Source: Macrolepiota albuminosa (Eukaryota; Basidiomycota; Agaricomycetes; Agaricales; Agaricaceae). From it: 64,000 bases of DNA. Both the position numbers and the translations under genes were made by a program. Positions 32,081 through 43,477 of this stretch are shown here, in pieces (the first letter of the stretch is position 1; each line of letters starts with the position of its first letter). The notes under the pieces are model-generated. The model was not told the DNA's origin and made no database searches. It saw only the letters and a program-made list of their open reading frames with translations. The stretch spans positions 496,001-560,000 of the forward strand of contig JAMWFC010000033.1 of NCBI GenBank assembly GCA_027475525.1, given 5' to 3'.

Positions 32081-35000
32081 CTATTGAGAAAAGCCGACCT
32101 CACTAATGAACTCTTTCACGACGTCCAATAGCTCTTTCACAAGAGTGTCACGATCCCACTCGGTACGATGACGCCATACGCATCCCAGGCATGATGCGCG
32201 GAGCTGTTCGAGCTCTTCAATCGTGAGTGTGCCCGTCTCATCACAAAGACGGCGCTGCAGCTCCTCGACAAGGGTGTCGTCGACGTGGAAATCAGGCAAT
32301 GGCGTAGGTGTACGCTCAATGACCATGGGTATTGGTGAAAGAGCCGGAGTTTCTGCTACTTTTGGACTCTCAGGAGACGTCGTTCTGGCGACAGAACGTT
32401 GCACCGAAGTCGCGCGGATGGGCGTTGGTGAGGTCAGGATGGGCGCAGGAGATGCAGAAGTAAAGAAAGGATTAGAAGTATCGTTATGCAAAGCAGGTGC
32501 TTGGGCAGACGATTCCTCCTGGTCCGCGGTGGAAGTGGCTGCTCCAGGGAACATCCTCTCCACATCTGGAGAAGGCATGGGATTAAGCAGAGATGGATCA
32601 AAGCCTCCTGACCTTGGTCGTGTTGAAGGGACATCGTCCACGACCATGTGGGCGGACTGATCAGCCGAATCACCAGGCTGGACCACGGTGTCGCCCTCAG
32701 GTGCAAAATGTACTCGCGAATGCAAACCAAAGGAGGTACCAATGTTCAGAGGGTCACGCTCATCATCACCGACCATCTTCGAACGCTTAGTATCGCGGCT
32801 CTCCCCATTTTCTTCTTCGGAAGCATGCGAGTCGCTCGCTGCCTCGTTCGAGCGCTGGCGTTTCAAACGGCGTTCTAGCTGCACCGGATCGGTTATACCC
32901 AACTCAGGCTGTTGACCATTATTGCGTCCGCTTCTTCGGAAACCGTTCGGTTGGCCATTATCCTCCAGTCCCCTGCATTTGTCTTTCTCCTTATCCTCAA
33001 CCCCTTTGGCCTTCCTGAATTCATCCTGACGTTGGCGTTCTCGTACCGCCATCCTTTCGCACTCCACGCGGAACTGCGGATCGAACTCTTGTATGCTCAC
33101 TTGCGCTGCAGTGAACATGGCCTGAGCTTTGTACAAGCGATCCATGTCTTCATAAGCTCTGACATCAGCATTATGCAGTATTTTCGCGATGTCGTCCAAG
33201 AAATCCCGAGGAGTGAGATAACTGCCCTTGAAGAGCTCAGAGTGCATCCTCTCCAGATCCATGTCGAATAGCGGGGGTAATTGGACGACATCCACCTGTT
33301 GCTGCTGTTCTTGCTGCTGTTGATCGTCGTGATGATGAACGATACCATTGGGGGCGCCATTGACGAGGAGAGTTTCTTCAGAGTGAAGACTATCTTGAAC
33401 TTCAGGATTGGTCGTCGAATCGATGATCCCGTTCATCAGAGGTTGTGTATCCCCAGGAGGCGTTGCAGGACCAACAGGCACCATAGGAGCATCCACGGGC
33501 ATCATAACTGCATCAAAATTGTATTCCTCCTAATACAACGAAGAGAACTGAATAAAAGGCAGCGAATCTAGGAAAATGACGCACCGTCGCTCGTTTCGAG
33601 AATCTCTTGAACTTCCGCCTAAGCTCCGTTAATATTGGCCCGAGTCGGTACTTGAGCAGCGTAATGATTCGCTGATCGTTCTCCGCCTGCACTGCCAGCT
33701 CCGTCGCAGTCGGCTTACGGGGTTCTAGGGGTGGGGCGATCGGCAGCTCCTCAAGCACCCTCGGCTTCCTCTTGACACCATCGGCAAACTGATTCGGAGG
33801 TCGTCGAATATCCTGGACAAGAGGCTCAAAGAATTCGGTACGTTGCGAGGCAGACGGAGAGGTAAGCTCGATACGATTGTCTTTCGTAAGGCCGAACCAT
33901 GCTCTGACATCTGGTGGAAGTTCAGCATAGTTTCCATCGACGACGACCAATAGAAGGATAGGATCTGTAGGAGCGAGTGTGTCCAGCATTGCGCGCACTG
34001 TAGATCGCGATGTTTCGGATACAGCGGCACACCAACCGATCAGAGAAGGTATATATATGACCGAAGGTTGATGACGTTTGGCTTCGACGAACAGCTGAAC
34101 GATAGCAGCTTCCACTGTCTAAATCCGGGTCAGTTTGCGAAACCATGAACCAAAGTTACTCTGATGCAACTTACTCTAGTCGAGTCGCCCATCAGAGTAC
34201 CAAGCTCCAGCGTCTGGATGTGATAGCCTTCCAGATGATGTAAGGCCGCGGCTCCGACGTATCCCTGGCCCATACCCATAGGTCCATGGATGATGACGCG
34301 GGGTCGATATACACGAAGTGTTTGCATTGCTGAAGAAAATTTCAAGTACTGATAACTGTAGTACCATTGAGGACATACATTGCATAAGCATCTCTCTTTC
34401 CAATGCCCCCTCTTCACCATCATCATCCTCATACATTGCTTCTTCCAAGGCAGTAAGCTTCTTCTCCATTGGCAAGACGCGACCAATCACCGTCTTTACT
34501 CGTTCGAGGGCATCGTTAAGAAGCGGGGCAAACTGGGGAGGAAGTGGCGTTGCAGACGAAGAAGTTGATCTCGCAGAGGAAGGCACAAGCTCTAGGCAAC
34601 CATCAGTCGTCAAATTCAAACAATCGAACACGCATTGACTCACTCTTGACAGAGATCATAAAGTCCCTCAAGCCGACGCCGATCGTCTCCGGCTTCAACA
34701 ATAACCTCTCGTTAGTCTTGTAAATCTGCGGATACCGTCTTTGGATCGCATTGAGCGCAGCTTCCGTGCAAAGTGCCTATCAAGCCGTCTAAGATCAGTA
34801 CCAGCAACACAAAGGTAAGAACGCGATCCACTAACCCTCAAATCCGCACCGCCATACCCTTTCGTCAACTTCGCTAGGCCCTTCAACTTCTCACTCGGCA
34901 CCCACTCCTTCTTCACCTCGACCTCTTGTCCCTGTCCCTGTCCCTCCAGCGGCACCTCCTCTCCCCACCCAACCCAACCCCTGGTCATAATGCTCAGAAT

Positions 35001-36916
35001 CTTCTCTCTAGCCTCCAGCCCAGGCAGTCCAAAATAAAACTCCCTATCGAACCTCCCAGGACGCCTCAGCGCCGGATCTACCGCGTCCGGCCGATTCGTC
35101 GCGCCAATCACGACGACCTGCCCGCGCCCGTCCATGCCATCCATCAGCGCGAGAAGCGTACTCACAATCGAAGCGTGAATTTGGTCCTGTTTCGATGAGC
35201 GCACGGGCGCGAGACCGTCAATCTCGTCGAAGAAGATGATAGATGGCTGAGAGGCGCGAGCTTCTTCGAAGAGGAGCCGCAGTTGTCGTTCGGCTTCACC
35301 GACCCATTTGGAGAGGCAGTCGGCTCCTTTGCGCATGAAGAAGGCTAGTGTGGTGTTAGTGAATGCAGATGTGATGTGTGAACGGCTGACGTACATATTG
35401 AACGGCCGTCTGAGCGACAACTGGAGGCTAGGGCTCTCGCAAGGAGGGTTTTGCCTGTTCCCGGAGGACCATGGAAGAGGACACCTCGTGGTGGAGTAAC
35501 CTTGAACTTTTGGAACACTTCAGGATACAAGAGCGGAAGAAGGGTCATTTCCTTCAGAGCATGGATGTCTGTAGGAATCGGTAAGCATAGGTGGTCATTC
35601 AATAGTCGAGCTACGTACGATCATCAAGTCCACCGACTTCGTCAAAAGTGACATTGACATTCACACCGAGAGGATCCGCATCGGCAAGTGCTGCACCACA
35701 ACGTCAATCCTCGTCTAAGAGAACCAAAGAAATTCATACCAGCTTCACCACCAAACTTCCCAAGGTTCGACGGAGTCCCAACAGCAGCCAGATCACCACC
35801 CATCATCCCACCCGCTCCACCTGCACCTGCCATTGTACCAAACGCACCCGCACCATAAGGCTTCCTCGGCGTCCTTGTCGGTCCATGGTCCGAGTCGGAA
35901 TCGTCAGCATTTATGCCCATCCACCGTCCCAACTCGGCACCACTCGCGCTCCATCCCAAATTCTTCTTGGACCGATGCGGCCCAGCATGAAACCCATTAC
36001 TTCTTCCCCCATTCCTTGCCATATTGTGCTTCGGCGGAGGCTTCTTCATCTCCTCGAGTGGAGGCGGAATAGCGTAGTTAATACGCTGACGCTGGCGGAG
36101 TGCGTATGGCCGGCCATCTCCTTCCTCCTCTGGTTCTGGTTCTGGTTCTGGTTCTGGCTCAAGATCAGAAGAGGTATGCGGTGCATCGTCTATTGAGCCA
36201 TCCGCGTCTGCGGATGCACCAGAAGAGGGGTCGTCGACATAGACATCCTCTTCTTCCTGAGATGTACGAATGGCATTACGTCGGAGTAAACGCCGTTCAC
36301 GCTGAGAAGGACCGGTGTTCATCGGCCTAGACGAGGAGTTAGCTGCGATGGACTGCGACCCTCTTGATTTTCCCGAACGCGAACGGAGGCGACTTGAAAA
36401 GCGCGTGTTATGAGTCGACTTGATATCCTCATCATCGTCCGCGGAAATAAAACTATCTTTCCTTCCTCGTGATTGGCGTGTTGGATATCGTCTTGGACCA
36501 ACTTCATCGTCATCGTCGGCGTCGTGGGAGTGTCGAGAGGATCGTTTGGGGATGGGCTCAATCTCGTCGGCAAAAAGATTAGGCATTCCATCTGTGTCAC
36601 TCTCGGCGTATTGTATCTTGGTTGTCCTTCGACCTCTGGATGAGACGCGGTACTCGATAGGCGGTGACTCTTCCTCATCCGGCCCGTCATCGTGAGGTGC
36701 ATCCATAGACCTGTCGCTTGCATGATACTCGGACCCTGAGGGGCCCCCACCACCACTGTCTGACCCTTGCTTATTGCTGTGGCGAGTAGATCGACGAAGA
36801 GTAGGTCCAACTGCCATGGGAGGCAGATGCAGTGAACCTGGTTGTGTCGGATAAAGGTTTGGTGGAAAGAAGTATAAATCGTTGGGCTGCGGCACTGAAC
36901 GGCCAGAATTGAACAT
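32081..36916 (-). CDS. YTA7: Bromodomain AAA-ATPase, YTA7/ATAD2 homolog
   Basis: Chromatin AAA ATPase that binds acetylated histones and helps evict or turn over nucleosomes. Nine exons join in phase to 1471 residues (+ coordinates): 35740-36916, 35619-35690, 35395-35568, 34836-35344, 34644-34776, 34379-34591, 34175-34329, 33585-34118 and 32081-33529. Residues 1-392 are acidic and basic low complexity, with an EP repeat near 260. AAA1 follows with Walker [11 protein letters not shown] (about 450), Walker [10 protein letters not shown] (about 510), [19 protein letters not shown], and the conserved [23 protein letters not shown]2 is degenerate: [10 protein letters not shown] (about 772) replaces Walker A. 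The bromodomain begins near 968 and is split by a Gln-rich insert before [20 protein letters not shown]. The start at 36916 is the first Met after an in-frame stop. Confidence 0.94.
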
Positions 36917-37988
36917 CTAGCGGGCTAGTCACCGACACTGACGACGATGGCGAGTCCTATGTAGTGATCCGGAGCAGAAGCTGTAGTAGTAAACAACGTG
37001 AGTGAAGCGGTGATGCACGGTACAGCTACCGACCCTGGCACAGTTCACAGGGCTGCTCCTGCAGAGTGCTGAGCTCGTTGTCTAGGACGATGAGCAATGT
37101 AGACTGATTGCTGCCACCGACGACGAGCAGAAGTCGAGAGCTGTCTCGAAACACTTCGAAATGCTGAAGCTCTGTGGCGGTGCCAGTTGTTTGATGTTTG
37201 TCCGTGTTTGCTCATCATATCATGTTCTCCTCCTCATCCCGTTTCGTTTGCCTACCAACTCTGAACAAACGAAGCAATTGTCATCTCAATTTTTTGCACA
37301 GAAATGCATTTGAGAAATGAAACGGACACTTATACCCATGTATGTCAGGTGAAGAAACTGGAAATGTCGCTGAGACGCAGGCAAGCGGCTTGAACGCCCA
37401 AGGCCACGTTCAACCAGCATGGAAGTTGCAAAGAAAGAGGGGATTGCGACCATTTCATTGCAAGTTTTGGACTGTCCAATTTCCCGACATGCGTGATGAT
37501 GTCACACTCTGTGACCCGCACAGACCTACACGTCACACAAGCTTCTGAGTTCATCGTTAGACAGAAAAAAAAGGAAGAATCGGGGCTTTCGGGCCTTTGC
37601 ATTCATCGCTTAATCTGCACGAAACTATTGAACAGACGTCCTTCAAGTAACCACCACTTCGGCAAGATTCTGACATAATTGGACTAGACGGCGAACTCAG
37701 CCATCTTACATCTTATCTGAATATTACCATTGAACATCAATCTCACGCTTCGTATAACTCTAATTTTTTTCTCTCAGCCATCTTACATCTTATCTGAATA
37801 TTACCATTGAACATCAATCTCACGCTTCGTATAACTCTAATTTTTTTCTCTTGAATTTCTGTTTCTGGTACCAAACCGTGCGGAGAAACTGGTCTCAGCG
37901 GACTGTCTAAGAAACAATTTTTCCTGAGAATCTTAAGAACGGAACTCTTCCAGTCTTTTCTTCCGTCGATACTCCGTCTACCATACTC
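36917..37988. other. Divergent promoter region
   Basis: Lies between two divergent genes, YTA7 (-) and an unnamed gene (+). The small open frame at 37342-37548 has no recognisable motif. One 77-bp duplication lies inside. Confidence 0.5.
37696..37851. repeat. 77-bp direct duplication (1 of 10)
   Basis: Bases 37696-37774 match 37773-37851 at an offset of 77 (79-bp match). It lies in the 5' flank of the gene at 37989. Likely an assembly overlap. Confidence 0.95.
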
Positions 37989-40507
37989 ATGGACATGCCC
38001 TTCGAACCTAATTTGGTACGTATCAGTCGATCCCCAATCAAGCGACATCCAAACTCTTCAAACCAGTCTGAAGATGAACAAATATACCTTGAGCAACCAA
38101 ACATGCTCCAAGTCGAGGACATAGAAGGCTTCTCACTGCCTGTTTTCGTCGAAATCAAACCTCTCCTCTCAATGGAGGAAACTACAGAGGATTATGTGGA
38201 TGCTCCAATATGGGTACATCCAAAAATTGCTGAATTGTGAATTTCACCAAGTTTTGCTGCTAGACAGAGCCGAACGAGTTTCAGAGAGATGCTTCAGTCC
38301 TCGATCCAGGTGGTGTTGATCACTTGGTTGACCGTGGACATGGCGAAAACCAGGTGTCAAAGGAGACTCAGGACGGACCTTCATTTACGTCCGACTTTAC
38401 TGTAAGTTCCTCTTCCATTACCCATCTCTCCTCGGTCTAACGAGGAGCTTAGACGATCAACCCACTTTCGTTGGACACCTTCGGAGGAAAATCAAGGACA
38501 AACCCAGACAAGATTGAACGCACGGAACCTGAACGACTTTTCCAGCAAGACGAAGCTACATCGGCGAACGTTGAATCCTTTGATTTGGCTGCATCACCAC
38601 ATGACAAATTGGATATCCCCCTGGAGGTCAGTAAAGTCAACCTTCATATCTCATTGGATGATTGCCAGACGTCTCAACATACTTTACCTCTATGATAGAA
38701 ATTTCTGAGCGAGCTTGAGCAGAGTGAACCAATTTCAGAACCTGATACGGATCTCTTCAGCATTAAAGGAGATCCAGTCGTACGTATGCACCTGGAGCAG
38801 CAAAATTAGGTGCTGATAGCTCTTCAGCATACTGATACCAGACAAGATGGTACCACTGACGCTGTATCGCCGAGAGAACCTGCCATAGTCATTCCACAGC
38901 CTGAACTTGGGGCTGATCATGACACGGAAAATCCCCTTTTCCATGTTGAAAATGGAGGTTCTCCTGAAAATAAGGTTCCACCCCAAGTTGGAGCTGGTAT
39001 AACTCAAAAAAGTAATTCCGAGGATCCAATTGAACGTTCCACTGATACTAATGTCAGTCAGAGACTTGTATGCTAGCCTTAGCTAATTTTTTTTGCTCCC
39101 AGGAGACTACACTCTATACTCCTACATCAGTAGATGCTCCCGGAACACAAGATACACGCCCAATAAAGGGCAGGAAGATGTTGTTCAATGCCGTTGAAAT
39201 TTCCCCGTCATCCGCAACAAAGAGGAAATACATGAAGACTCCTACAGACGACAAACCCCTTGACCCCAAAAAAAGCGAAGAAAAGATGAAACATCTCAAA
39301 AACGTGCACCTTCCCTCCCACATTTCCTCAACATACTAATTATCTCCTCTCAGCCCAAAGTGAAGAACGACCGAACCCCCAAGCTAAGCGCCGACATAGT
39401 CCAGGACCGCCTCCAACAAATCGGTCTCGACCTCTTTCCCATCGCACTCTCCAAATCCCTCACGGACGTCACATTCCAGCGAGACATGATCAGCCAGCAC
39501 TACGGCGGCAACATTCGCGTCACATTTCCCAAGATCAGGCGCGATATGGTCGCTGTGCACGGGCTCAACGACTTCATGTTCATCAACCTGCAATACAACC
39601 CCCACGCCCCCGAAGTGCCCGGCGCCCCGGGGCTGTGGTATACCGTCGGACAAGACAGGAGCATCGCACGCGCACACCCATGGGCGAAGGAACAGCGGGT
39701 CATGTCTCGGCTTGTGGTGGGAGTCTGGCAGTACCAGGGACAGTATGCGCTTATACCCGCTGATTCGTTGACGAAGGAAGAATGGGGTGCACAGGACGTT
39801 AAGGTAAGCCAGTCTGGGTGTATTTTTACGTGTTTCTATGTGGACTTTTATGATGACTTTTTTTTTCTTCAGCTGCGGAACAAGTGGGCCCAGGAGATCC
39901 ACGAAAGAGTGTGGGGCCGTCCGACGAGAGCGCGTATTGCTCTGCGTGCGCGCCTCGGTCGACTGCCGACACGAGCTGAGCTCGCTGCTGCCCTCCAGGG
40001 CGATTAGCGCGTATTGCTCTGCGTGCGCGCCTCGGTCGACTGCCGACACGAGCTGAGCTCGCTGCTGCCCTCCAGGGCGATTCCAAATTCCACGAGGTTA
40101 CTTCAGCACAGATTGCAGGGGCATTATTGAAGGGCGAAGAGGTATGAAAAGAACCACTTCCCTTGCATTCTATCACTCTGATTGTTAATATTCCATATAT
40201 TCCATAGACCATGGCCGTGTGGGCTATGAAATGCGTCGGTTACGACGAGAATTTCCAGAAGGAGCTTATTGAGAAGCAGAAGAGTTGGGTGGCTCCTACT
40301 AATAAGGCTAAGGATGGTGCAGGGAAAAGGACAAAGTCGAAAAAGACCCCATCAAAGGCAGGCAGTTCTAGGAAGCGGAAGGCCGAGGCGTTGGCCTCGG
40401 AAAGTTCTTCTGATGGAGATATCTCGGACTCTAGTGACGATGAACTACAAGTTATTTCGAAAATCAAAAGTTTAGCAGGACAGAGGAGAACCCGCCACAC
40501 TACATAG
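37989..40507 (+). CDS. Uncharacterised basidiomycete protein, exon 9 broken by a 77-bp duplication
   Basis: Function unknown. Ten exons: 37989-38015, 38067-38213, 38264-38401, 38453-38626, 38699-38779, 38828-39052, 39103-39303, 39354-39803, 39873-40141 and 40208-40507. The N-terminal half is acidic, low complexity and poorly structured. The conserved-looking core (LSADIVQDRLQQIGLDLFPI, HGLNDFMFINLQYNPHAPEV, VVGVWQYQGQYALIPAD) sits in exon 8 and resembles a DUF known mainly from mushrooms (perhaps DUF6697, from memory). The C-terminus is Lys/Arg rich (GKRTKSKKTPSK), nuclear-localisation-like, then Ser/Asp rich. As given, exon 9 shifts frame and stops at 40003-40005. Removing one copy of the 77-bp duplication leaves a 192-nt exon in phase and a total of 644 residues. 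The first intron is optional in frame. Confidence 0.75.
39929..40082. repeat. 77-bp direct duplication (2 of 10), inside a coding exon
   Basis: 39929-40005 is repeated exactly at 40006-40082. It adds 77 nt to exon 9 of the + gene and creates a premature stop. The exon is in phase when one copy is removed. Confidence 0.97.
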
Positions 40508-40786
40508 AAATTATTATACATCATTTGATGCTCCAATTTATGTGCAATATGATAAACCATTATCATTCGGTGAATTTGATAGATCAATTATAATTTCTTC
40601 AAGCTGAATCCTGGAGCTTAATTGTCCGCATTTCCATAATCGGAATATACATCTTCGTCGCTAAATGGCGATTATATACTGACAACGATTTCTGATCCAA
40701 TTCGTGCAGAAAACGCAAAGCCATTGCCAACTCGAATCATTCCAAAATTCCCACTTACAAGCTCGTTAATCTATTCATACGATAAT
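40508..40786. other. Convergent 3' intergenic region
   Basis: Short A/T-rich stretch between converging genes. Nothing else was seen. Confidence 0.4.
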
Positions 40787-41330
40787 TCATTGAGCATGTT
40801 TAAATGTCGTAATCGGACGCGGTTGCACATTCTGTGCCGCATCATCAAACTGACTCGACCCAAACGCCCGCGCTTCTTGTTCCAACTCATCAATCGAGAA
40901 TCTTCCAATTGCCCCGGCTGACATAGCCGCCTCAAGCGCATCTCTAATCCATGTACGGCAAGTCACAGTAGGATCATCGTGTGAATTGCCCCGGCTGACA
41001 TAGCCGCCTCAAGCGCATCTCTAATCCATGTACGGCAAGTCACAGTAGGATCATCGTGTGCACCGCAGTGATAGAAGTATGAAGCGCCTCAGTCGAATCT
41101 GCAGGCACATCGACAATCTTCATCAACCCTACGAGGAGGAATTCCTTCATAATCCCACTGTTAGGTTCGTGCTCCGAGAACCAACCGGATCCGATGTTCC
41201 TGATGTGGTATTTGGTCCCTCTGGTAGCAGAGAAATGATGGTACAGAGCCCAGTGGAAAGAGTTTGGGTCATCGCGCGCGTACAGGGCAATGTAGAGAGC
41301 ACCGACTTCGAGCATGTCGCCGACCTATGA
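40787..41330 (-). pseudogene. Small uncharacterised protein, frame disturbed
   Basis: Reads from 41330 downward: VGDMLEVGALYIALYARDD, FHWALYHHFSATRGTKYHIR, GIMKEFLLVGLMKIVDVPAD, and after a break TCRTWIRDALEAAMSAGAIG to a stop at 40787-40789. The pattern LYIALYARxxxxxFHWAL plus a late CRTWxxxAL helix resembles small mushroom proteins of the DUF6914 type (from memory; function unknown). Two problems interrupt it: a 77-bp duplication (40907-41060), and beside it a frame change at GTGCACACGATGATCC near 41055-41065 that is not fixed by removing the duplication. This may be an indel error at a contig end. Upstream exons were not resolved. Confidence 0.5.
40907..41060. repeat. 77-bp direct duplication (3 of 10)
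   Basis: 40907-40983 is repeated exactly at 40984-41060, inside the minus-strand small gene. Confidence 0.97.
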
Positions 41331-43477
41331 TAAATGAGCAGATAAGAAATCCAATTAACTCTTGGCGCAGGCTTCTACGCACGTCGTTAATAATGGCTGT
41401 GACAATCGATCAAGTCACCCGCTTCTGAGTTGCTTGTTATCAATGTGCGCCCACAAAGGACTTAGGAAAGACACTTCGCACCAAGCCACAAAAGTACGTC
41501 GACGATTATCCTCCAAGTATCTCTTCAACTAATCTAGTATCCTTCGACTCCAGTAGATTCCCCTCTGACCACCAATCTCTGATGTAACGACAGTCTAAAT
41601 TACTCAGGAGTCAGCAATCAATAAGTGAAGAATTCAGTCTCTGTTAGAATGAGTTTCTTTCTGAGGGTGTAACAGTCATGAAAGCGGGCATCGCGACATG
41701 CGCGACCGCGTACGAAATCTTGACTTACGAGTCTTGCCAATTTCTTGCTGCACTACGCAATACATCTCCAGAAACCAAAATTGATTTCAGGTGTCGGCTT
41801 TTGCCGTTCCTCGTGGGAAAATCAAAGCCAAACGATTTCTGCACTCGTGAAGTCTTTGCTCCATACAACTATGGCTTTTGCCGTTCCTCGTGGGAAAATC
41901 AAAGCCAAACGATTTCTGCACTCGTGAAGTCTTTGCTCCATACAACTATGTATAGATAACATGCTACAAGGGGACGCGCGTCCCGGCACGGCTTAAACTT
42001 TCTCAATGATAAACCCATACTACCATGCTCCTCACATACTCACGCAGAAGCCTGAGAATTACAGGTGTTGTAGTGAAATCAAAGCCAGACGATGTCTGCC
42101 ATAAGACGCACACACGTCCTGACTCGCTCAAATTTCCATCAGTAATAATCCCATTCTACCATGCTCCGCAGATTATCGTGCAGAAGCCTGAGGATTACAA
42201 GGCGTCAACGGTGCTGTAGCTATCTCCGTCAGCCAAAAGCGAAAACATGGCAGATACCGGTGACCCTAGATGAGATACCGGTGACCCTAGATGTGATCCC
42301 TTTTAGAGTCGAGTCACAATCCCCGATGCGGAGATCCAGTTGCAAAACTACACTGGAGTTCCAGGATGTCAAGACAGTGACTCGTCAAGTGATAGGATGG
42401 GGTGTGAACATCTCGATGACAGCGGCACAAGCGTTGATTAGACGCGATTTGTGATGTGGTACTACCACGAACACGTCATTACGGCCAATGCTTCGTTCAA
42501 GTGAAGTAGGTATCGAAGTTTCTTGCAAACAGGTGCCCTGAATCCTGTTTACACGTTGCTAAGGGTATGTTACACGCACCTGTACACATATACTCTCCTA
42601 CTGACAAACTTGCCCCTAGATTTATACTTAGGTGTTTCATCTAGGCACATACAAGTAAAGTTCCGGATTGCTGAGAGTCTATATTCACATCACATAATGT
42701 TTTATCTAGTGTGCACTTAGCAGGGTGGGGTTCCAACAATATCCACACAATCTACGTGACGTGTCTCTACCAGGTCCTTGTGTCCTTTCGCCTACATTGT
42801 ATATTGAATAATCTTTCTGGTTCAGGTCAGCCCATTACGTGGAAACACCGAACACGAGGATTGAGTCCATATGACAATCCAAAGAGTTCTTCCTAGCTCC
42901 GACAAATACTTCCAGGATCCTGGTGCAACGAACATCGGTATAGAAATGTATGCACTATCTTGTCAACACTAGACGTTTCATCACTTCATTCACTCTCTTA
43001 AAAATTATCTCACGAGTTATGTGTGTGTATTTGATGAGTCAAAGCTCGGAAAAAAGTTAACCACCGCAGCCCAATTAAGAAAAAGTCACAAACAAAATTC
43101 TGTATGGAGGTGCCTCTGAATGTATCCGCTGTTTCAATAGCGCTCCATGTCAAACTCTCAAAATAGGTGCAAGCGCTGAAATAACAGCTGCACCGTTTAG
43201 GCTAGTTTATTTCCAATCAATAAGTGCATCACGCCTCCCGAAGAAAAGTCCTATGACACAACTACCAGCGTACTTCTCGGAACACCGTACAGAACAATTC
43301 CATTACCTGCTTCTATTCAAAATTGTCAAATCTTTCACTCGATTTTCCAACCCTGTTGATTGAAGACACCGGCGGTAATGCGGTAACGCAGCCACTCGCT
43401 TCACCAGACCAACTTTTCACTCACCACTTTCTCAATCCAGCTCTTTCAATCCTTAAGCGGCTCCAAAAACCCCTAGT
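41331..43477. other. Long intergenic region
   Basis: No gene was recognised on either strand in 2.1 kb. It holds one 77-bp duplication (41796-41950), an old imperfect repeat (about 42019-42065 and 42156-42202, around GCAGAAGCCTGAG) and a 21-bp tandem duplication near 42253-42294. Confidence 0.5.
41796..41950. repeat. 77-bp direct duplication (4 of 10)
   Basis: 41796-41873 matches 41873-41950 at offset 77 (78-bp match). Intergenic. Confidence 0.95.

Noticed and set aside
37342..37548. Small 68-codon plus-strand gene in the YTA7 promoter region
   Set aside because: No motif, ordinary composition, and it lies in a divergent promoter; most likely chance.
39384..40049. Long minus-strand frame of 221 codons under the gene at 37989
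   Set aside because: It is a shadow of exons 8 and 9; the plus-strand frame has matching splice phases and conserved-looking sequence.
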